A DNA stretch of 64,000 bases from Thermomonospora catenispora (GCF_006363815.1 NZ_RRYT01000003.1:214996-278995); one strand, 5' to 3'. Positions 48,606-57,833 are shown, counted from the first letter of the stretch. The notes: generated from the letters alone by a model not told the origin. Numbers and translations are program-made.

Positions 48606-49442
48606 ATGGGGACCGGCAAGGTGCTGACCCGGCGCGGCGGCAACGGCGCCGCCAGCGCCCGCTCGCTGCTGCTCACCGTCCTGGGCGAGTTCGTGCTCCC
48701 GTTCGGCGAGCCGGTGTGGACCTCCACCTTCCTGCACGTGCTGGGCGGCCTGGGCGTGGAGGAGAAGTCCTCCCGCCAGGCCATCACCCGCACCGCCGCC
48801 GACGGCTGGATCGTCTCCCGCCGCGAGGGCCGCCGCGTCCGCTGGGAGCTGACGCCGGCCGGCCGCCGCATGCTCACCGAGGGCGCCGAGCGCATCTACT
48901 CCTTCGGCGTCGGCGGCCGCCCCTGGGACGGGCGCTGGCTGGTCGTCATGACCTCCGTCCCCGAATCCCAGCGCCGGCTGCGCCACCAGCTGCACACCCG
49001 CCTGGCCTGGGCCGGCTTCGGCAACCCCACCGCCGGGATGTGGGTCAGCCCGCACCCCGACCGGGAGGCCGAGGTCAAGCAGATCATGGCCGATCTGGGC
49101 ATCGGCTCCACGGCGTTCTCCTTCGTCGGCCCCTTCGCCGCCATCGGCTCCGAGGCCGAGCTGGTGGCCCGCGCCTGGAACCTCGACGAGGTCGCCGAAC
49201 GCTATGCGGCCTTCCTCGACCGGTTCTCCGGGATGCGCCCCCAGCCCGGCGACCCGATGCTGCAGGCCCAGGTGTGGCTGGTGCACGAATGGCGCCGCTT
49301 CCCGCTGCTGGACCCGATGCTCCCCGACGCCCTGCTGCCGCCCGGCTGGATCGGCCGCCAGGCCCGGCGCCTGTTCGACGACAAGCACGCCGCCTGGAAG
49401 GAAGGCGCCGAGCGGCGGTGGCGGGAGCTCGCCGCGGGCTGA
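48606..49442 (+). CDS. PaaX-family transcriptional regulator
   Basis: 278 residues from ATG 48606 (GGAGG 5 nt upstream). It has an N-terminal winged-helix domain (SARSLLLTVLGEFVLPFGEP, VEEKSSRQAITRTAADGWIV), a central PaaX domain (WLVVMTSVPESQRRLRHQLH, MWVSPHPDREAEV) and a C-terminal PaaX_C domain (VWLVHEWRRFPLLDPMLP). PaaX proteins repress aryl-CoA catabolic genes and are released by the aryl-CoA. Here benzoyl-CoA is the obvious effector and the box genes the likely targets. Confidence 0.92.
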   Translation: MGTGKVLTRRGGNGAASARSLLLTVLGEFVLPFGEPVWTSTFLHVLGGLGVEEKSSRQAITRTAADGWIVSRREGRRVRWELTPAGRRMLTEGAERIYSFGVGGRPWDGRWLVVMTSVPESQRRLRHQLHTRLAWAGFGNPTAGMWVSPHPDREAEVKQIMADLGIGSTAFSFVGPFAAIGSEAELVARAWNLDEVAERYAAFLDRFSGMRPQPGDPMLQAQVWLVHEWRRFPLLDPMLPDALLPPGWIGRQARRLFDDKHAAWKEGAERRWRELAAG

Positions 49443-49455
49443 GCCGGGCGGGGCG

Positions 49456-50199
49456 TCAGCGGCGGCGCCTGTTCAGGAACGCGGTCATGCGCTCGCGCTT
49501 GTCTGCGCTCTCGAACAGCACCGCCTGGGCGACCAGCTCCAGCGCGGGATGGGCGCCCTCGGGGGCGTCGACCGCCAGCTTCGACAGCCGCAGCGCCAGC
49601 GGGCCGTTGCGGAGCATCCGGTCCACCAGCGCGTTCGCCTCCTCCAGCAGCCTCTCCGGCGGGACGACGGCGGTGACCAGGCCGAACCGGCGGGCCTCCT
49701 CGGCGTCCAGCCGGCGGCCGGCCAGCAGCATCTCCTTGGCCAGGCTCTCGCCCACCAGCCGCGGCAGACGCCAGGTGGCGCCGGCGCCCGCGATGATCCC
49801 CAACGCCGCCTCGGGCTGGCCGAACACCGCCCGATCGGTGGCGATGCGCAGGTCGCAGGCGTAGGCGAGCTCGGCCCCGCCGCCCAGGGCATGGCCGTCG
49901 ACCGCCGCGACGGTGGGCATCGGCAGCTCGCGGATGCGCTGGAAGATCTTGAGGTTGATGCCCGCCAGGGCGTCCGCTGCGCCCCGCCGGAGGAGCTGGC
50001 CGATGTCGGCGCCCGCCGCGAACACCCCGTCCGTGCCGCCGGTCAGGATCATCACGCGCGGTTCGCGCTCCAGCTCCTCGCACACGGCGTGCAGCTCGCG
50101 CACCATCTCCAGGTCGATGGCGTTGCGCCGCTCGGGACGGTCGAGCCGGACGGTGACGCGGCCCTCGCCCTCCTGCAGCTCGAGCGTGCGGTACCCCAT
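49456..50199 (-). CDS. Enoyl-CoA hydratase/isomerase family protein
   Basis: 247 residues. Crotonase motifs FAAGADIGQLLRRG and AAVDGHALGGGAELAYACDL, with the catalytic Glu region in FGQPEAALGIIAGAGATWRL. It should hydrate the dehydroadipyl-CoA product so that it can be oxidised by the dehydrogenase encoded immediately upstream. Its start overlaps that gene's stop by one base. It is convergent with the PaaX gene, 13 bp apart. Confidence 0.93.
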   Translation of the reverse strand: MGYRTLELQEGEGRVTVRLDRPERRNAIDLEMVRELHAVCEELEREPRVMILTGGTDGVFAAGADIGQLLRRGAADALAGINLKIFQRIRELPMPTVAAVDGHALGGGAELAYACDLRIATDRAVFGQPEAALGIIAGAGATWRLPRLVGESLAKEMLLAGRRLDAEEARRFGLVTAVVPPERLLEEANALVDRMLRNGPLALRLSKLAVDAPEGAHPALELVAQAVLFESADKRERMTAFLNRRRR

Positions 50200-51041
50200 C
50201 ACTCGCTCCAGTCGTAGAAGCCGCGGCCGGTCTTCTTGCCCAGCTCGCCCTTGGCGACCTTCTCCTCCAGGATGCGCGGCGGAGCGAAGCGCGGGCCGTA
50301 GGTCTCGGCGAGGTGCCGGGCGATGTCGAGGCGGACGTCCAGCCCCACCAGGTCGGTCAGCCGCAGCGGTCCCATCGGGTGCCGGTAGCCCAGCTCCATC
50401 GCGCGGTCGATGTCGGCGGCCTCGGCCACGCCCTCCTCCAGCATCCGCATGGCCTCCAACCCGAGCGCGACGCCCAGGCGGCTGGTGGCGAAGCCGGGGG
50501 AGTCCTTGACGACGATGGCCTCCTTGCCGATGCGGGCCGCCAGGTCCCGGGCCGCCTGCAGGGTCGGCTCCGCGGTGGCCGAGCCGCGCACGATCTCCAC
50601 CAGCGGCATCGCCCACACCGGGTTGAAGAAGTGCAGGCCGATGAAGGACGCCGGGTCGGACAGGCCCTCGGCGATGGCGTCGATGGACAGGCCGCTGGTG
50701 TTGGTGGCGAGCATCCGGGGCCTGAGCGCCTCGGCCGCCCGCAGCACGGTCCGCTTCAGCTCCAGGCGTTCGGGCACGGCCTCGATCGCCAGCGCGGGCT
50801 CGGTCGTCTCCACCTCCTCCAGCGAGGAGACGAAGGCGACCCGCTCCACCAGCGCGTCGGCCTCCGCGGAGTCGAGCCTGCCGCGCTCGACCGCGTTCCG
50901 GGCGACCTGCGCGATCCGGGTCCGGGCGGCCCGGGCCTGTCCCTCGTCGGGCTCCACCACGGTCACCTCGTCCCCGGCGGCCGCCAGCACGTATGCGATG
51001 CCGAGACCCATGGTCCCGGCGCCGATCACCACTCCGTCCAT
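50199..51041 (-). CDS. 3-hydroxyacyl-CoA dehydrogenase (3-hydroxybutyryl-CoA dehydrogenase family)
   Basis: 280 residues. NAD site VVIGAGTMGLGIAYVLAAAG at the N-terminus, catalytic His in GLHFFNPVWAMPLVEIV, VKDSPGFATSRLG, and the terminal GKKTGRGFYDWSE. It oxidises the 3-hydroxyadipyl-CoA-type intermediate of the lower box pathway. Two inverted repeats lie just upstream, so it may start its own transcript. Confidence 0.94.
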   Translation of the reverse strand: MDGVVIGAGTMGLGIAYVLAAAGDEVTVVEPDEGQARAARTRIAQVARNAVERGRLDSAEADALVERVAFVSSLEEVETTEPALAIEAVPERLELKRTVLRAAEALRPRMLATNTSGLSIDAIAEGLSDPASFIGLHFFNPVWAMPLVEIVRGSATAEPTLQAARDLAARIGKEAIVVKDSPGFATSRLGVALGLEAMRMLEEGVAEAADIDRAMELGYRHPMGPLRLTDLVGLDVRLDIARHLAETYGPRFAPPRILEEKVAKGELGKKTGRGFYDWSE

Positions 51042-51043
51042 AC

Positions 51044-51068
51044 GCGACACTCTACACTCTTGTGTCGC
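51044..51068. promoter_or_regulatory. GCGACAC...GTGTCGC inverted repeat upstream of the dehydrogenase
   Basis: 7-bp perfect arms with an 11-nt spacer, placed between the dehydrogenase start (51041) and the thioesterase gene. Probable operator. Confidence 0.5.
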
Positions 51069-51069
51069 G

Positions 51070-51087
51070 GCTACAATTTTATGTAGC
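51070..51087. promoter_or_regulatory. Palindrome GCTACA-N6-TGTAGC upstream of the dehydrogenase
   Basis: An 18-bp palindrome with an AT-only centre. Its GCTAC/GTAGC half-site is shared with the repeat between boxC and the aldehyde dehydrogenase, suggesting one regulator for both. Confidence 0.5.
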
Positions 51088-51088
51088 G

Positions 51089-51535
51089 TTACTTGTGCTC
51101 GCGGCCCAGTCCGTCCGCCGACGCCAGGTTGACCAGCCGCACCTCGCCGCGGGCGATCTCCCGGGCGCCCTCGTCGGTGATGACCACCTGCCACAACTGC
51201 TGGGTGCGACCCCGGTGGATCGGGGCGGCGGTCACGGTGAGCGTCCCCTCCCGCTTGGCCCGCAGGAAGTTGGTGTGGTTGGACACCCCCACCACGTTCC
51301 CCCGGTCGCCGAACCACAGCGCCGCCCCCGTGCTCGCGGTGCTCTCCACCAGCGCGCAGTAGACCCCGCCGTGCACGATCCCGTACGGTTGCCGCAGCTC
51401 GGGGGTGATCGTGCAGGTCGCCGTGACCCGGTCGGGCGTCAGCTCGGTGTAGTTCAGGCCCAGCACGGTGTCGAACCCCGGCCACGGCCCGAACCCGCCG
51501 CCGTCCGCCTTCCCGCGCGCCAGCGGATCGCTCAT
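51089..51535 (-). CDS. PaaI-like hotdog-fold acyl-CoA thioesterase
   Basis: 148 residues from ATG 51535 (GGAGG 6 nt upstream). The hotdog motif PYGIVHGGVYCALVESTAST carries the HGG typical of PaaI/YigI thioesterases. It probably hydrolyses aryl- or acyl-CoA esters that accumulate when the pathway stalls, freeing CoA. It precedes the dehydrogenase and hydratase on the same strand and is divergent from the second ligase. Confidence 0.88.
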   Translation of the reverse strand: MSDPLARGKADGGGFGPWPGFDTVLGLNYTELTPDRVTATCTITPELRQPYGIVHGGVYCALVESTASTGAALWFGDRGNVVGVSNHTNFLRAKREGTLTVTAAPIHRGRTQQLWQVVITDEGAREIARGEVRLVNLASADGLGREHK

Positions 51536-51660
51536 CTGCGACCTCCGTCCCCGTACTTCGGCGTATCCCGGCAAGTATCCCATCTACGGCATTCCACAAA
51601 ACTATTGACGTCCGCGGATTTTCTGTGGAACATGTCGCCACCCGGCGAAGGGAAGTCCGC

Positions 51661-53235
51661 ATGATGACGCCGTTCAACGCCTGCGATCTGCTGCTGCGCT
51701 CGGCCCGCCGCCCCGAGGGCGCCGCCCGCACCGCCATCACCGGACCCGCCGGCGAGCTCACCTACGCCGAGCTGGACGAGCTGGTCGGACACCTGGCCGC
51801 CGGTCTGCAGGCCTGGGGACTGCGGCCCGAGGAACGCGTGATGCTCTTCATGCCGGACGGGCCGTCGATGGCCGCCGCCGTCTTGGCCGCGATGCGGCTG
51901 GGAGCCGTCCCCGTCCCGGTGTCCACCATGCTCACCGGCCCCGAGCTGGCCGCCCTGCTGGCCGACTCCCGTGCCCGCATCCTGCTGGTCGGCGAGCCGT
52001 TCACGGCGGCCGCCGAGGCGGCCGTGGCGCAGACCCCGACGGTGAGCTGGGTGGCCGTCGACGGCGGCCCCGGCTTCCCCGTCCCGCCCGGGGTGCGCCT
52101 GCGGCCGTTCGCCGAGCTGGTCGAGGACGGTCGCCGCCGCGGCGGGGAACTGGTCGACCCCTACCTCACCTGCGAGGACTCCTGCGCCCTGTGGCTGTAC
52201 ACCTCCGGCACCACCGGGACGCCCAAGGCGGCGATGCACCGGCACGCCGCCATCCGCCATGTGGTGGAGGGCTACGCCCGGCACGTCCTGCGGATCACCG
52301 CCGAGGACCGCTGCTACTCGATCGCCAAGCTGTTCTTCGCCTACGGCATCGGGAACTCGCTGTTCTTCCCCCTGGCCGCCGGGGCGACGACGATCCTGGA
52401 CCCGGCCCGCCCCACCCCCCAGGGGGTGGCCGAACGGCTGGTGGAGCACCGGCCGACGCTGTTCTTCGCCGTCCCCACGTTCTACGCGGCGCTGCTGAAC
52501 GCCGAGGTGCCGCGGGAGGCCTTCGCCTCGGTACGGCTGGCGGTCTCGGCCGGCGAACCGCTCCCCGCGGAGCTGTACCACCGCTTCACCGAGCGGTACG
52601 GGGTGGAGCTGCTGGACGGGATCGGCTCCACCGAGGCCCTGCACATCTTCCTGTCCAACCGGCCGGGAGAGGTGCGGCCGGGCACCACCGGCACCCCCGT
52701 CCCCGGCTACCGGGTGCGCCTGGTGGACGAGCACGGACGGGACGTCGCCCCCGGAACCCCCGGCACGCTGCTGGTCGGCGGCGAATCCATCGCCACCGGC
52801 TACTGGGCGCAGACCGCGGTCACCCGGCAGGTCTTCCAGGGCGAATGGCTGCGGACCGGCGACACCTACGTGCGGTCCGAGGACGGCTACTACACCTGCC
52901 TGGGCCGCACCGGCGACATGCTCAAGGCCGGCGGCATCTGGGTCTCGCCCGCCGAGGTCGAGGCCCGCCTGCTGGAGCACCCCTCGGTCGCGATGGCCGC
53001 CGTCGTCGGCGTTCCGGACGGCGACGGGCTGGACAAGCCGGTGGCCTGCGTCGTTCCCCGGGAGGGGACCGCGGCGGACCCGGCGGAGCTGATCGAGTTC
53101 TGCCGGGCGGGGCTGGCCTCGTTCAAACGCCCCCGCGAGGTGCTGATCGTCGAGGAGCTCCCCACCACCGCCACCGGCAAGCTGCAGCGCCACATCGTCC
53201 GCCGCCAGGCCGCCGCCCTCCTGGCGGCCCGCTGA
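51661..53235 (+). CDS. Benzoate-CoA ligase family protein (copy 2)
   Basis: 524 residues. LYTSGTTGTPKAAMHRH, GIGSTEALHIFLSN, FQGEWLRTGDTYVRSEDGYY and PTTATGKLQRH mark it as a close paralogue of the ligase at 42203-43804. DNA from about 52381 to 52680 is almost identical to that copy, while both flanks have diverged. It may prefer a different ring acid (hydroxy- or aminobenzoate). The upstream region has a TTCCACA...TGTGGAA inverted pair (about 51592-51633). Two ATGs (51661, 51664) are possible starts. Confidence 0.92.
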   Translation: MMTPFNACDLLLRSARRPEGAARTAITGPAGELTYAELDELVGHLAAGLQAWGLRPEERVMLFMPDGPSMAAAVLAAMRLGAVPVPVSTMLTGPELAALLADSRARILLVGEPFTAAAEAAVAQTPTVSWVAVDGGPGFPVPPGVRLRPFAELVEDGRRRGGELVDPYLTCEDSCALWLYTSGTTGTPKAAMHRHAAIRHVVEGYARHVLRITAEDRCYSIAKLFFAYGIGNSLFFPLAAGATTILDPARPTPQGVAERLVEHRPTLFFAVPTFYAALLNAEVPREAFASVRLAVSAGEPLPAELYHRFTERYGVELLDGIGSTEALHIFLSNRPGEVRPGTTGTPVPGYRVRLVDEHGRDVAPGTPGTLLVGGESIATGYWAQTAVTRQVFQGEWLRTGDTYVRSEDGYYTCLGRTGDMLKAGGIWVSPAEVEARLLEHPSVAMAAVVGVPDGDGLDKPVACVVPREGTAADPAELIEFCRAGLASFKRPREVLIVEELPTTATGKLQRHIVRRQAAALLAAR

Positions 53236-53258
53236 AAAAGGGGTGCTGAAAAAGGGGT
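53231..53258. repeat. 14-bp tandem direct repeat at the ligase 3' end
   Basis: gctgaaaaaggggt occurs twice in tandem (53231-53244, 53245-53258). The first copy includes the ligase stop codon. Confidence 0.8.
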
Positions 53259-53323
53259 ATTGCGGTCAAGGTGCGCGGGGGTATTTGATCGTTCCAAGAA
53301 CCGTGTTCGGAGGGACGCCGATC

Positions 53324-54934
53324 GTGTACTCGCCCGAGGTCTCGTCGCTGGTCGCCCGCGCCCGCCAGCACTCGCTGGGGGACCTGCTGCACCGCACCGC
53401 CCGCCGCGAACCCGACAAGCTCGCCGTGGTCTTCGGGGATCTGCGCATCACCTACGCCGAGTTCGACCGGGCGGTGAACCGGACCGCCCACGCGCTGGCC
53501 GACCGCGGGCTGGCCAAGGGCGACCGGCTGGCGCTGCTGTCGCACAACTGCTGGCAGTTCGCGGTGCTGGCGTTCGCCACCGCCCGGCTCGGCGTGGTGC
53601 TGGTGCCGATCAACTTCATGCTGAACGCCGACGAGATCGCCTACATCCTGCGGCACTCGGGGGCGAGCGGCATCGTCGCCGAGGACGCGCTGGCGCCCAC
53701 CGCCGAGAAGGCGCTGGCCGCCGCGGGGATCGACGGGGGAGTGCGCGGCTGGATCGGGCTGTCGGGCGCCGCGCCCGCCCCCGGCTGGGAGGACGTGGAC
53801 CCCTGGTGGCGGGAGGGCCCGGAGGAGGCCCCGCAGGTGCACGTCGCCGACGACGACCCGCTGCGGCTGATGTACACCTCCGGCACCGAATCCCGCCCCA
53901 AGGGCGTGATGCTCTCCAGCCGCTCGCTGATCTCCCAGTACGTGTCCTGCATCATCGACGGCGGCATGAGCGGCGACGACGTCGAGGTGCACGCCCTGCC
54001 GATGTACCACTGCGCCCAGCTGGACTGCTTCTTCTCCGTGGACGTCTACCTGGGCGCCACCAGCATCATCCTGCCCGCCCCCGACCCGGCGGCGCTGCTG
54101 GCCACCATCGAGCGGGAGAAGGTCACCAAGCTGTTCTGCCCGCCGACGGTGTGGATCTCGCTGCTGCGGCACCCGGCGTTCGACTCCACCGACCTGTCCA
54201 GCCTGCGCAAGGGTTACTACGGCGCCTCCCCGATGCCGGTCGAGGTGCTGCGCGAGCTGCAGCGGCGGCTGCCGAACGTGCGGCTGTGGAACTTCTACGG
54301 CCAGACCGAGATGTCCCCGCTGGCCACGATCCTGCGGCCGGAGGAGCAGCTGACCAAGCCCGGCAGCGCCGGCCGCGCGGCGATCAACGTGGAGACCATG
54401 CTCGTCGACGACGACGGCAACCCCGTGCCGGTCGGCCAGATCGGCGAGATCGTGCACCGCAGCCCGCACGCCGCCCTGGGCTACTACAACGACGAGGACA
54501 AGACCGCGGAGGCGTTCCGCGGCGGCTGGTTCCACTCCGGCGACCTGGGCGTGCTGGACGCCGACGGCTACCTCACCGTCGTGGACCGCAAGAAGGACAT
54601 GATCAAGACCGGCGGCGAGAACGTCGCCAGCCGCGAGGTCGAAGAGGTCATCTACGAGCTGGAGGGGGTCGCCGAGGTCGCCGTCTTCGGCATCAGCCAT
54701 CCGCACTGGATCGAGGCGGTGACCGCCGTGGTCGTCCCCAAGCCGGGCGCCGCGTTGACCGCCGACGACGTCCACGCCCACGCCCGCGAGCGCCTGGCGG
54801 GCTTCAAGCGCCCCAAGTACGTCGTCATCGCCGACTCGCTGCCCAAGAACCCCAGCGGCAAGATCCTCAAGCGCGAGCTGCGCACCCGCTACGCCGGCCT
54901 GGCCGAGGAGTCCGAGCGGCCCGGGGGCTCCTGA
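53324..54934 (+). CDS. Long-chain/aryl acyl-CoA ligase (FadD-like)
   Basis: 536 residues from GTG 53324, which follows GGAGGGA; upstream in-frame starts lack family similarity. AMP motif LMYTSGTESRPKGVMLSSRS, FYGQTEMSPLATILRPEEQL, WFHSGDLGVLDADGYLTVVD, DMIKTGGENVASREVE and PSGKILKREL are all intact. The P-loop reads SGTESRPKG, a slight variant. It activates a carboxylic acid as acyl-CoA; its distance from the two benzoate-CoA ligases in sequence suggests a fatty or side-chain acid. Same strand as ligase 2, 88 bp apart. Confidence 0.9.
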   Translation: MYSPEVSSLVARARQHSLGDLLHRTARREPDKLAVVFGDLRITYAEFDRAVNRTAHALADRGLAKGDRLALLSHNCWQFAVLAFATARLGVVLVPINFMLNADEIAYILRHSGASGIVAEDALAPTAEKALAAAGIDGGVRGWIGLSGAAPAPGWEDVDPWWREGPEEAPQVHVADDDPLRLMYTSGTESRPKGVMLSSRSLISQYVSCIIDGGMSGDDVEVHALPMYHCAQLDCFFSVDVYLGATSIILPAPDPAALLATIEREKVTKLFCPPTVWISLLRHPAFDSTDLSSLRKGYYGASPMPVEVLRELQRRLPNVRLWNFYGQTEMSPLATILRPEEQLTKPGSAGRAAINVETMLVDDDGNPVPVGQIGEIVHRSPHAALGYYNDEDKTAEAFRGGWFHSGDLGVLDADGYLTVVDRKKDMIKTGGENVASREVEEVIYELEGVAEVAVFGISHPHWIEAVTAVVVPKPGAALTADDVHAHARERLAGFKRPKYVVIADSLPKNPSGKILKRELRTRYAGLAEESERPGGS

Positions 54935-55117
54935 CGGCCTGAGGACTTCGGGCCGCCTGAGAACTCCCCGCGGCCTGGGGAGTCCCCGCGGCGCGCCCTC
55001 CTCGTCCGGCGGACGTGCGACAGGCGGCGGAGCAGGGCCGCCCCGGCCAGCGCCGCCACCAGGCCGCACACCTCCGCCCGGCCGAGCCCGCCCGCCGCGG
55101 CGGGGGCGCGCTCGTGC

Positions 55118-56047
55118 TCACACGCCCAGGGCGGCGCGGGTCTTGGCGTAGTAGCGGGCCGGGGTCAGGGAGGCGACGCTCCAGGGGAGGAGCTCGGGCA
55201 TGCGCCTGTCCGTCTGCCGCAGATGGTGCCGGGCGCGGTCCTCCTCACCGGCGAAATGGAAGGCCGCGCCGAACATGTGGTGGGCCTCCGGCGTCCGGGG
55301 GTGGGGCATGGGGGAGCGCAGCCACCGGTCGGCGGCGCGGACCATGAGATCGGTCACCGCCGGATCGCGGAAGTGGGAGCGCAGCACGGCCTCGCACCGG
55401 CTCATGTCCTCGATCCGGCGTCCGGCGATCTCGAAGTGGACCGCGGCGGCCGCGGCCACCACCGGGTCGCCGGGCGCGGCGCGGTCGACCACCTCCTCGG
55501 CGAACGCGGCGGCCTCCTCGTCCGAGCCGTACCACTTGGCGGAGATCGCCTGGACCCGGGTGCAGTGCGCCGAGTACAGCGACGGCGCCCGCCACAGGAC
55601 CTCGTGCCACACCCGGTCGAGCTCCTCCCGCTCCAGCTGCATGCCCATGGCGTACCGCTGAAGCTGATCCCAGGGCACCGGGTCGGGCGGCAGCAGGTCG
55701 GCGGCCCGCAGCAGCGGGGCCTGGGCGTGCTGGAGCTCGGCCCAGAACCGCTGGAAACGCTCCCGCTTGACGTGCTCGGCGTAGGCGCCGCCGCGGATGT
55801 TCCAGGCGTAGTGGATCCGGGTCGTCCCCAGCAGCAGCATCGCGTCCGGGTCGTCGGAGGGGGCGGCGGCGAGCTCCTTGAGCCGCCCGGTGAGCCCTCG
55901 GGCGAGCACCCGGACCCGCAACGCCCGCAGCTCGGGGAACCCCCTCGACTCGGCCAGCAGCGCCAGCCCCTGCCGCAGCCGCTTCCGGGCGGGGGCGCGC
56001 AGCACGGCGGCGAGGTCCGGGTCGTCCCAAGCGGTGCCCACGGACAT
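55118..56047 (-). CDS. Helical-repeat-like cytoplasmic protein of unknown function
   Basis: 309 residues from ATG 56047 (ATG 56146 is an in-frame alternative but the extra 33 residues look less protein-like). Rich in Ala/Arg/Leu helices with conserved-looking HYAWNIRGGAYAEHVKRERF, YAMGMQLEREELDRVWHEVL and a C-terminal TPEAHHMFGAAFHFAGEEDRA. The latter half resembles TPR-type pairs of helices. No enzymatic motif, signal or membrane segment is seen. It resembles actinomycete proteins without assigned role. Divergent from the hydrolase gene. Confidence 0.65.
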   Translation of the reverse strand: MSVGTAWDDPDLAAVLRAPARKRLRQGLALLAESRGFPELRALRVRVLARGLTGRLKELAAAPSDDPDAMLLLGTTRIHYAWNIRGGAYAEHVKRERFQRFWAELQHAQAPLLRAADLLPPDPVPWDQLQRYAMGMQLEREELDRVWHEVLWRAPSLYSAHCTRVQAISAKWYGSDEEAAAFAEEVVDRAAPGDPVVAAAAAVHFEIAGRRIEDMSRCEAVLRSHFRDPAVTDLMVRAADRWLRSPMPHPRTPEAHHMFGAAFHFAGEEDRARHHLRQTDRRMPELLPWSVASLTPARYYAKTRAALGV

Positions 56048-56334
56048 GCCCGCACCCCGGTCATAGGAGTCGATGAGTGCACGGATGACGCGAACGATCA
56101 CAGTCGGGAACGAATACCGCGCCGTCTCGGGCGGGAGCAAATTCATCCGCGGTCCGCAGGGCGTCCTCGTCGGTCGCGGGCGGCGGGGACGGTGATCGGG
56201 CCGGGCCGCTCCTCCGCTCCCGCGTCGATGCCGGCCGGGCCCGGGCCGACGCCCCGCGATCGGGCCGGCGGAGGATTCACCCCGGCCGAACGGGGCAAGG
56301 GGCGAGAGTCGCAACGAAGGGAGAGGACTCGCCC

Positions 56335-57168
56335 ATGCCTTATGTCACCACACCCGACGGCGTCGAGATCTTCTACAAGGACTGGGGGACGGGACGCCCC
56401 GTCGTCTTCAGCCATGGATGGCCGCTCAACTCCGACAGCTGGGAGGCGCAGATGCTCTTCCTGGCCGAGCACGGCTACCGGTGCATCGCGCACGACCGCC
56501 GCGGCCACGGCCGTTCCGCCCAGGTCTGGGACGGCAACGACATGGACCACTACGCCGACGACCTGGCCGCCGTCATCGACGCCCTCGACCTGTCGGAGGC
56601 CACCTTGATCGGGTTCTCCACGGGCGGCGGCGAGGTCGTCCGCTACCTCGCCCGTCACGGCACCGACCGGGTGGTCCAGCTCGTCCTCGTCAGCGCCGTC
56701 ACGCCGTTCATGCTCCAGACCGACGACAACCCGGGCGGGGTCCCGATCGAGGTGTTCGACGGGCTGCGCGAGCAGTCCATCGCCGACCGCTCCCAGCTGT
56801 ACCGGGACCTGGCCGACGGGCCGTTCTTCGGCAACAACCGGCCCGGCGCCGCGGTGTCCCAAGGCGCGCGGGACTTCTTCTGGCTGCAGGGCATGCAGGC
56901 CGGCCACAAGAACGCCTACGACTCGATCGCCGCGTTCTCGGCCACCGACTTCCGCGACGATCTGCGCGGCTTCACCCTGCCCACCCTGATCGTCCACGGC
57001 AGCGACGATCAGATCGTCCCGTACGAGGTCGGCGGGCAGGCCGCGGCCAGGCTCATCCCGGACGCCGAGCTGAAGACCTATCCCGGCGCCCCGCACGGTC
57101 TGACCGACACCCACAAGCAGCAGCTGTGCGAGGACCTGCTCGAGTTCCTGAACACCCACAAGTCCTGA
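56335..57168 (+). CDS. Alpha/beta hydrolase (cofactor-free chloroperoxidase/esterase family)
   Basis: 277 residues. [29 protein letters not shown], nucleophile elbow [13 protein letters not shown] (Ser about 95), acid in [13 protein letters not shown], and His in [11 protein letters not shown]. This set is typical of bacterial non-heme haloperoxidases and perhydrolases, which act mainly as esterases. No signal peptide. GAAGGGAGAGGA precedes ATG 56335. The methyltransferase gene follows after 41 bp. Confidence 0.9.
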   Translation: MPYVTTPDGVEIFYKDWGTGRPVVFSHGWPLNSDSWEAQMLFLAEHGYRCIAHDRRGHGRSAQVWDGNDMDHYADDLAAVIDALDLSEATLIGFSTGGGEVVRYLARHGTDRVVQLVLVSAVTPFMLQTDDNPGGVPIEVFDGLREQSIADRSQLYRDLADGPFFGNNRPGAAVSQGARDFFWLQGMQAGHKNAYDSIAAFSATDFRDDLRGFTLPTLIVHGSDDQIVPYEVGGQAAARLIPDAELKTYPGAPHGLTDTHKQQLCEDLLEFLNTHKS

Positions 57169-57209
57169 CTCGTCCCCGACCGCATGATCGTCGGTGCACC
57201 CTGGGGGAC

Positions 57210-57833
57210 ATGGACGCAGCAGAACGTTCGTGGGCTTTCGACCAGCCCGCATCGTCGCCGTTCGCCCGCCCGGAAGGGCTGCTGGGTCGGCTCTCCGGGG
57301 CGATCATGCGGTGGACCAACCGGCGGGACCAGCGGGAGGTCCTCGCGCTGCTCGACATCGAGCCGGGCCAGAGGGTCCTGGAGGTCGGCTACGGCCCCGG
57401 GGCCCTGATCCGGCTGCTGTCCGAGCGCACCCCGGCAGACCACATCCTGGGCGTGGACCCCTCCGCGGAGATGCGCGCCGCCGCCTCCCGGAGCAACCGC
57501 GCCGCCGTCGCCGCCGGGCGGGTCGACCTGCGGATCGGCACCGCGGCGGACACCGGCCTCGCCGAACGGAGCGTCGACGTCGTCGTCTCGGTCAACAGCG
57601 TCGCCGTCTGGCCCGATCTGGACGCCGGCCTGCGCGAGCTGCACCGGGTCCTCAAACCCGGCGGCACCCTCCTGGTCGCCTGGCACGGCGGGAAGGGCGC
57701 CTCCCGGCTGGCCCGCAGCCTCCGCCTGCCCGAGGACCGGCTCGCCCGGCTGAACGACGCCCTGGCCGACGTCTTCACCCAGGTCGTCCACCATCGGCTG
57801 AGCACCCTCGACGCCTTCACGGCCGTCCGCTGA
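57210..57833 (+). CDS. Class I SAM-dependent methyltransferase
   Basis: 207 residues. Motif I VLEVGYGPGALIRLL (about residues 53-67), acidic VDPSAEM, motif post-I, and the ELHRVLKPGGTLLVAWHGG segment of Methyltransf_11 proteins. The N-terminal PEGLLGRLSGAIMRWTNRRD resembles UbiE-like small-molecule methyltransferases. Probably co-transcribed with the hydrolase. Substrate unknown. Confidence 0.85.
   Translation: MDAAERSWAFDQPASSPFARPEGLLGRLSGAIMRWTNRRDQREVLALLDIEPGQRVLEVGYGPGALIRLLSERTPADHILGVDPSAEMRAAASRSNRAAVAAGRVDLRIGTAADTGLAERSVDVVVSVNSVAVWPDLDAGLRELHRVLKPGGTLLVAWHGGKGASRLARSLRLPEDRLARLNDALADVFTQVVHHRLSTLDAFTAVR

Noticed and set aside
53231..53258. Tandem repeat as a possible attachment site or CRISPR remnant
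   Set aside because: Only two contiguous copies, no spacer, no integrase or cas gene nearby.
54889..55071. Small minus-strand frame with a possible membrane segment (VAALAGAALLRRL)
   Set aside because: Third-position bias is good, but the start has no well-spaced ribosome site, the tail is low-complexity, and it lies just after the stop of the gene ending at 55118; not enough to call.
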